Of a stretch of 36,696 bases of DNA, positions 33,027 to 36,696 are shown piece after piece. The DNA is taken from NCBI GenBank assembly GCA_905480385.1, contig CAJQQC010000074.1, positions 1 through 36,696 on the forward strand, in the 5' to 3' direction. The notes under the pieces are model-generated. The model was not told the DNA's origin. It made no database searches and saw only the letters and a program-made list of their open reading frames with translations. Numbering within the stretch: the stretch's first letter is position 1; every line of letters starts with the position of its first letter. This stretch comes from an uncultured Winogradskyella sp. Lineage in GTDB: Bacteria > Bacteroidota > Bacteroidia > Flavobacteriales > Flavobacteriaceae. The position numbers were made by a program, and so were the translations under genes.

Positions 33027-33818
33027 ATGAGTTTTTCAAAATGGATAGGTGCTGCAATTGGTTGGTCTTTTGGAGGTCCGATAGGGGCTATAATTGGTAT
33101 GGCGTTAGGAAGTATTGTAGATAACGCTACTGACTCTGGTCCACTTTTAGGTGAGCGTCAAGCTGGGAAAAAGCGAAGACGAGACCCATACAGACAACCA
33201 ACATATCAAAGGCAGCGTCAAAAAAGGTCACAAACCAAGTCCGGAGATTTTGAAGTAAGCTTACTTATTCTAGCATCTGTAGTTATCAAGGCAGATGGTG
33301 TACAAGATCAGCGTGAGCTAGACTTTGTGCGTCAACAATTCACCAATATGTATGGTAAAGATAGAGCTAATATGGCTTTTAGGCTCTTTAAAGGTATAAC
33401 CAAGCAAAATATTTCGACACGTCAGGTCTGTATACAGATTAAGCAAATGATGGACCATGCATCTCGTCTACAATTACTACATTTTTTATTTGGAATTGCA
33501 AAAGCAGATGGGTTAGTAACTCAAGATGAAATCAAACAAATCTATACTATTGCAGGTTATCTTGGGATTAGCAGTCGAGATTACGAGAGCATTAAAGCAA
33601 TGTTTTATAACAGCACTAATAATGCCTATAAAATCTTAGAAATAGAAAAAAATGTTTCTGATGATGAGGTAAAACGTGCCTATCGAAAAATGGCTAAAAA
33701 ATACCATCCAGACCGTTTAAGTCACTTAGGAGAGGAACATCATGATGGTGCTGAAGAAAAGTTTAGACAAGTACAAGAGGCATACGAACACATACAAAAA
33801 GAGCGTGGATTTAAATAA
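33027..33818 (+). CDS. djlA: TerB-DnaJ domain co-chaperone (DjlA-like)
   Basis: The 263-residue protein has a short Gly-rich hydrophobic N-terminus ([22 protein letters not shown], 7-28) that may anchor it in the membrane. A basic linker follows, then a TerB-like helical domain (about 75-190; two repeats with KADG) and a J domain (199-263) with [16 protein letters not shown] at 227-229. The J domain should stimulate an Hsp70 partner. DjlA in Proteobacteria has the same order: membrane segment, TerB, J domain. The gene symbol is given on this architecture. A hairpin lies just after its stop. Confidence 0.85.
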   Translation: MSFSKWIGAAIGWSFGGPIGAIIGMALGSIVDNATDSGPLLGERQAGKKRRRDPYRQPTYQRQRQKRSQTKSGDFEVSLLILASVVIKADGVQDQRELDFVRQQFTNMYGKDRANMAFRLFKGITKQNISTRQVCIQIKQMMDHASRLQLLHFLFGIAKADGLVTQDEIKQIYTIAGYLGISSRDYESIKAMFYNSTNNAYKILEIEKNVSDDEVKRAYRKMAKKYHPDRLSHLGEEHHDGAEEKFRQVQEAYEHIQKERGFK

Positions 33819-33820
33819 AA

Positions 33821-33847
33821 AACCGAATCTTTAATAAAGACTCGGTT
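33821..33847 (-). terminator. hairpin terminator between convergent djlA and the lipoprotein gene
   Basis: AACCGA and TCTTT pair with AAAGA and TCGGTT around an AAT loop, with one A/C mismatch in the stem (27 bp in total). The minus strand continues with a T-run, so it fits the lipoprotein transcript best. The plus strand lacks a T-run. Confidence 0.7.
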
Positions 33848-33877
33848 CTGATACTGTTATATGGTTAAATCAGAGTA

Positions 33878-34543
33878 TTATTTTAGACTCGCAGACACTT
33901 TACTTACATAAGATTTTGCAACTGCACTAGCGCTTTCTGGGTCCTCTATTTTACTGGTTACTATAGCAATAAGTTGTTTGTTTTCTGGTGCTTTTAAGTC
34001 GTATACTGTAGTTTCCAAAACATAAACTTTAGATGTACTAGTTGTAATAGTTTCTGGGACATAATTACCTAAAGTTGTCATAGACATTGGATGACGATAA
34101 TATCCATAAAAGCCACCATAATATCTAGGATAATAACCATAATAATTACCTCCAGCGTAATAACCACCCTCTTTTTGTAAACGTGTTTCTTCTTTTAAAT
34201 CTTTCAAAACAGTTAGTACAACACCGTCAAATCCTTCGGACTCAAGCATTTTTTTTATCATACCTTTATTACTTTCAGATGGCTTTTCATTGGGGTTCAT
34301 ATTTCCAAATTTAGCAAAGCTTGAAGTAACTCTGTAACCATTTGACTCCATTTGTTTAATAATTTCGTTTTCAAAAACCAAACGAGTTTGGTCATTTGCA
34401 GAACGAGCAACGACTAAAAAATTTCTATTTTTTAAGTCAGAAACGTTATCACTTTTCCAAGAATCTAAAACTTTTACAGTTGAACAACTTTGAAATGTTA
34501 GTATAGAGATAAAACAAATTAAAAAGTATGTTGACTTTTTCAT
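33878..34543 (-). CDS. Tyr/Gly-rich outer-membrane-type lipoprotein, function unknown
   Basis: The 221-residue protein has an SPII signal with lipobox FQSC (Cys20). Residues about 25-115 form an alpha/beta region with a possible nucleotide-like repeat (NRNFLVVARSANDQTR). Then comes a striking stretch rich in Tyr and Gly (GGYYAGGNYYGYYPRYYG and more, near 126-150), followed by a Thr-rich strand and a helical end. It looks like a DUF4136-like lipoprotein, but I am not certain. It starts 32 bp after the downstream permease gene on the same strand. Confidence 0.75.
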   Translation of the reverse strand: MKKSTYFLICFISILTFQSCSTVKVLDSWKSDNVSDLKNRNFLVVARSANDQTRLVFENEIIKQMESNGYRVTSSFAKFGNMNPNEKPSESNKGMIKKMLESEGFDGVVLTVLKDLKEETRLQKEGGYYAGGNYYGYYPRYYGGFYGYYRHPMSMTTLGNYVPETITTSTSKVYVLETTVYDLKAPENKQLIAIVTSKIEDPESASAVAKSYVSKVSASLK

Positions 34544-34575
34544 AATGGCTATTTTTTCTATAAATATAAGTTAAA

Positions 34576-35736
34576 TCAACCTCTAAACAAAAAGAAATCA
34601 TCCTTCATATCTTCAATTTGTGCATCTTCATTAGTAACGATGTAGTCGATAGCTTTTGAAGTAAATGTATTGCCTTTTTTAGTAAGGGACACAATATTAT
34701 TATTAATAATAATCATGTTGTTTTTTTGCGCCAATTCTAATACAGTTTTAGAACGTACTTTCTGCCAATTAATATGTTCGTTGAGATGTTTCACATGGCG
34801 TTCCGATTTTTCATCATGGTTTTTTAAATGAAGTAAAAAGGTGATAAGAGATACCTCTGTGCGTTGCTGTTTTTCGCGGTATAGTACAGCAATTATACCT
34901 TTATTTGGGGCAAAAAGGTAAACGACTAAGAATAACAAACCTAAAATAGTGGTTATAGAACCTGCGATTGAGGCATCTAACCAATGCGCCACCCAATATC
35001 CAAAGAGGGCACTAAAAATTCCGAAAATGACTGAAAGCACTAACATTTTCTTTAAGTTTTTGGTTAGTAAATAAGCTGCTGCTGCCGGAGTAATCATTAA
35101 TGCAACAACTAATATGGCACCAACAGCATCAAAAGCACCAACTGTAGTCACAGAAGAAACAGACATCAATCCGTAATGTATGATCGCTGGAGAAAAGCCC
35201 AACGATGTAGCCAAACCTTTATCAAAAGTACTCACCTTTAATTCTTTAAAAAAAGCAAGAAGAAATATTAGCGTTACAATTAAGATGACACCAATAATCC
35301 ATAATGCTTTTGGACCTACATCTGTACCTGCAATAATTAACCTGTCAAAAGGTGCAAAGGCTAATTCACCAAGTAACACAGCATCAATATCCAGATGGAC
35401 ATCATTGGCATTTTTGGCAATCATAATCACACCAATACTAAATAAAGTTGGGAAAACTAATCCAATAGCGGTGTCTTCTTTTACCAAACCGGTTTTCTGA
35501 ATGTACTCGACTAAGACAACAGTTATGATTCCAGTTAAAGCAGCTAAAATAATTAGTAATGGTGAATTCAAATCGTGCGTGATAAAAAACCCGACTACAA
35601 TTCCGGGCAAGATGGAGTGACTTATAGCATCACTAATCATAGCCATTTTTCGGAGTACTAAAAAAGTTCCTGGTATGGCACAAGCAACAGCAACTAAACT
35701 CGCGATAAGTTGTATTTCTATCTGAGCACTATTCAT
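34576..35736 (-). CDS. ABC metal permease (MntB/ZnuB/TroC family) with C-terminal winged-helix-like extension
   Basis: The first 275 residues are a manganese/zinc/iron-type ABC permease with eight or so transmembrane segments and the family stretches ISDAISHSILPGIVVGFF and GAFDAVGAILVVALMITPAAAAYLLT. Residues about 280-386 are a soluble extension. They contain LLHLKNH, WQKVRSKTVLELAQKNNMI, and LTKKGNTFTSKAIDYIV, a helix-helix-wing pattern resembling a DtxR/MntR-type regulator domain. Its start overlaps the end of the next permease by 8 bp. The metal is unknown; substrate-binding and ATPase subunits would be upstream, outside the window. Confidence 0.88.
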   Translation of the reverse strand: MNSAQIEIQLIASLVAVACAIPGTFLVLRKMAMISDAISHSILPGIVVGFFITHDLNSPLLIILAALTGIITVVLVEYIQKTGLVKEDTAIGLVFPTLFSIGVIMIAKNANDVHLDIDAVLLGELAFAPFDRLIIAGTDVGPKALWIIGVILIVTLIFLLAFFKELKVSTFDKGLATSLGFSPAIIHYGLMSVSSVTTVGAFDAVGAILVVALMITPAAAAYLLTKNLKKMLVLSVIFGIFSALFGYWVAHWLDASIAGSITTILGLLFLVVYLFAPNKGIIAVLYREKQQRTEVSLITFLLHLKNHDEKSERHVKHLNEHINWQKVRSKTVLELAQKNNMIIINNNIVSLTKKGNTFTSKAIDYIVTNEDAQIEDMKDDFFLFRG

Positions 35737-36696
35737 TACTGTCGGTTTGTTGGTTATATAAATTTGCTGCGGTCTTATAACCTTCCTCTGTCAAACTCCA
35801 CATGTTACTTTGAATTATTACAAAACCTTTATCTACTAATTTTTTGAGTGTGCCTTTTGTGTAACCTTGAAAATTATTTAAGATTTTTACAGTGTGTGGA
35901 TGCGAAATATCTTGGTGAGTTTCTGCAATTTGATGCATAAAAGCTAGTGTCTTGTGAAGTTCTAAATCACGGCGATTCTTAATAAATCGAATTTGCTTAA
36001 ATAACAATCCACGACTTGGCGAAAATATAAATGAGAATACTACAAAAACTGATGCTACTAAAACAATAACCGGTCCAGTGGATAGGTTATTTTGGCTTGC
36101 ACTAACTGCCGTACCAAACACACCAGAAAATGCTCCGAAAATTGCCGCTAAAAATACCATTTTGGATAAACTATTTGTCCATTGTCTTGCTGCTGCTGCT
36201 GGAGCTAAAAGCATCGCGCTCATTAAAACAACACCTACAGTTTGTAATCCTAAAACAATAGCTAAGACAATAAAACTAGTGATAAGAACATCTATAGTTT
36301 TTGTATTAAAGCCTAATGTCTTTGTGTAATCTGCGTCAAATAAAAGTATTTTGAATTCTTTCCAAAAAAGCAATAAAACAAATACACAAAGTCCTGTGAC
36401 AATTGCCATGAGCCAAACGTCACTTTCGACCAATGTAGCGGCCTGTCCAAATAAGTATTTATCTAAACCAGCTTGATTAGCATTAGGCTGTTTTTGAATG
36501 AATGTGAGTAATAACATACCAAAACCAAAAAATAGAGATAGAATTAAACCTAATGCCGTATCTGATTTGAGATGTGTTTTTTTGACAATCCCCCTAATCC
36601 AAAATGTGCCTATGAGTCCACTCACTAAAGCACCAAGTAGTAAGATGTTAGTATCTTTTGTGCCAGTAATTAAAAAAGCAATTGCAATTCCTGGAA
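35729..36696 (-). CDS. ABC metal permease of the same family, N-terminus outside the window
   Basis: The frame stays open to the window edge, reading PGIAIAFLITGTKDTNILLLGALVSGLIGT, so the GTG at 36625 is internal and the gene begins beyond 36696. The permease signature DVLITSFIVLAIVLGLQTVGVVLMSAMLLAPAAAARQW is intact. After the last helix near 'SPSRGLLF' there is an 85-residue cytosolic tail with LHKTLAFMHQIAETH, GYTKGTLKKLVDKGFVI and LTEEGYKTAANL, again like a small winged helix. The two permeases form the usual heterodimer and are translationally coupled. Confidence 0.9.
   Translation of the reverse strand, partial: PGIAIAFLITGTKDTNILLLGALVSGLIGTFWIRGIVKKTHLKSDTALGLILSLFFGFGMLLLTFIQKQPNANQAGLDKYLFGQAATLVESDVWLMAIVTGLCVFVLLLFWKEFKILLFDADYTKTLGFNTKTIDVLITSFIVLAIVLGLQTVGVVLMSAMLLAPAAAARQWTNSLSKMVFLAAIFGAFSGVFGTAVSASQNNLSTGPVIVLVASVFVVFSFIFSPSRGLLFKQIRFIKNRRDLELHKTLAFMHQIAETHQDISHPHTVKILNNFQGYTKGTLKKLVDKGFVIIQSNMWSLTEEGYKTAANLYNQQTDSNE

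Overview
The window looks like a chromosomal piece of a Bacteroidota genome, most likely a marine-type Flavobacteriaceae. The reasons are the low G+C content, a C-terminal type IX secretion (T9SS) sorting domain, several SPII lipoproteins, promoter-like TAnnTTTG boxes with weak or absent Shine-Dalgarno sequences, a fused hemC-hemD gene, a bacilliredoxin, and the paired vanadium haloperoxidase-like and FG-GAP/UnbV lipoproteins. I see no rRNA, tRNA, CRISPR array, prophage or complete insertion sequence.

Left part (1-1740, + strand): the 3' end of a large secreted protein with tandem 82-residue Ig-like repeats and a T9SS tail, closed by a terminator that also serves the convergent operon. From 15261 down to 1789 (- strand) about 13 genes run head to tail with very short gaps or overlaps: hemA, hemCD, hemE, an EI24-family membrane protein, a GNAT acetyltransferase, hemF, hemB, a DUF21/CBS membrane protein, a truncated O6-alkylguanine DNA methyltransferase, a serine beta-lactamase-like hydrolase, a penicillin-acylase-like Ntn hydrolase, a small membrane protein and a PolB-type 3'-5' exonuclease.

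Middle part (15462-24850, + strand): an AraC/PchR-like regulator is divergent from hemA, followed by hemH, a MATE transporter, a large Vps10/sortilin-like beta-propeller protein, hemJ, an orphan sensor histidine kinase and an enoyl-CoA hydratase. Together the two divergent arms encode every step from glutamyl-tRNA to protoheme except glutamate-1-semialdehyde aminotransferase (hemL). The pathway is the oxygen-using one at HemF and the HemJ type at protoporphyrinogen oxidation.

Right part: two coupled surface lipoproteins (vanadium haloperoxidase-like and FG-GAP/UnbV), then a second AraC-type regulator preceded by a long inverted repeat, and two very small ORFs. After these come HD hydrolase, PlsC acyltransferase, bacilliredoxin, a divergent TerB-DnaJ protein, a Tyr/Gly-rich lipoprotein and two ABC metal permeases, both with C-terminal cytosolic extensions that look like winged helices. 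The last permease runs off the window.

I did not find an obviously new multi-gene defence or mobile system. The items most worth a second look are the in-frame nonsense codon that removes the conserved tail of the DNA methyltransferase, a recurrent AAACTATA(G/C) motif upstream of araC, hemH and the second araC, a 9-bp palindrome lying inside the bacilliredoxin/djlA divergent promoter, and the permease-winged helix fusions.
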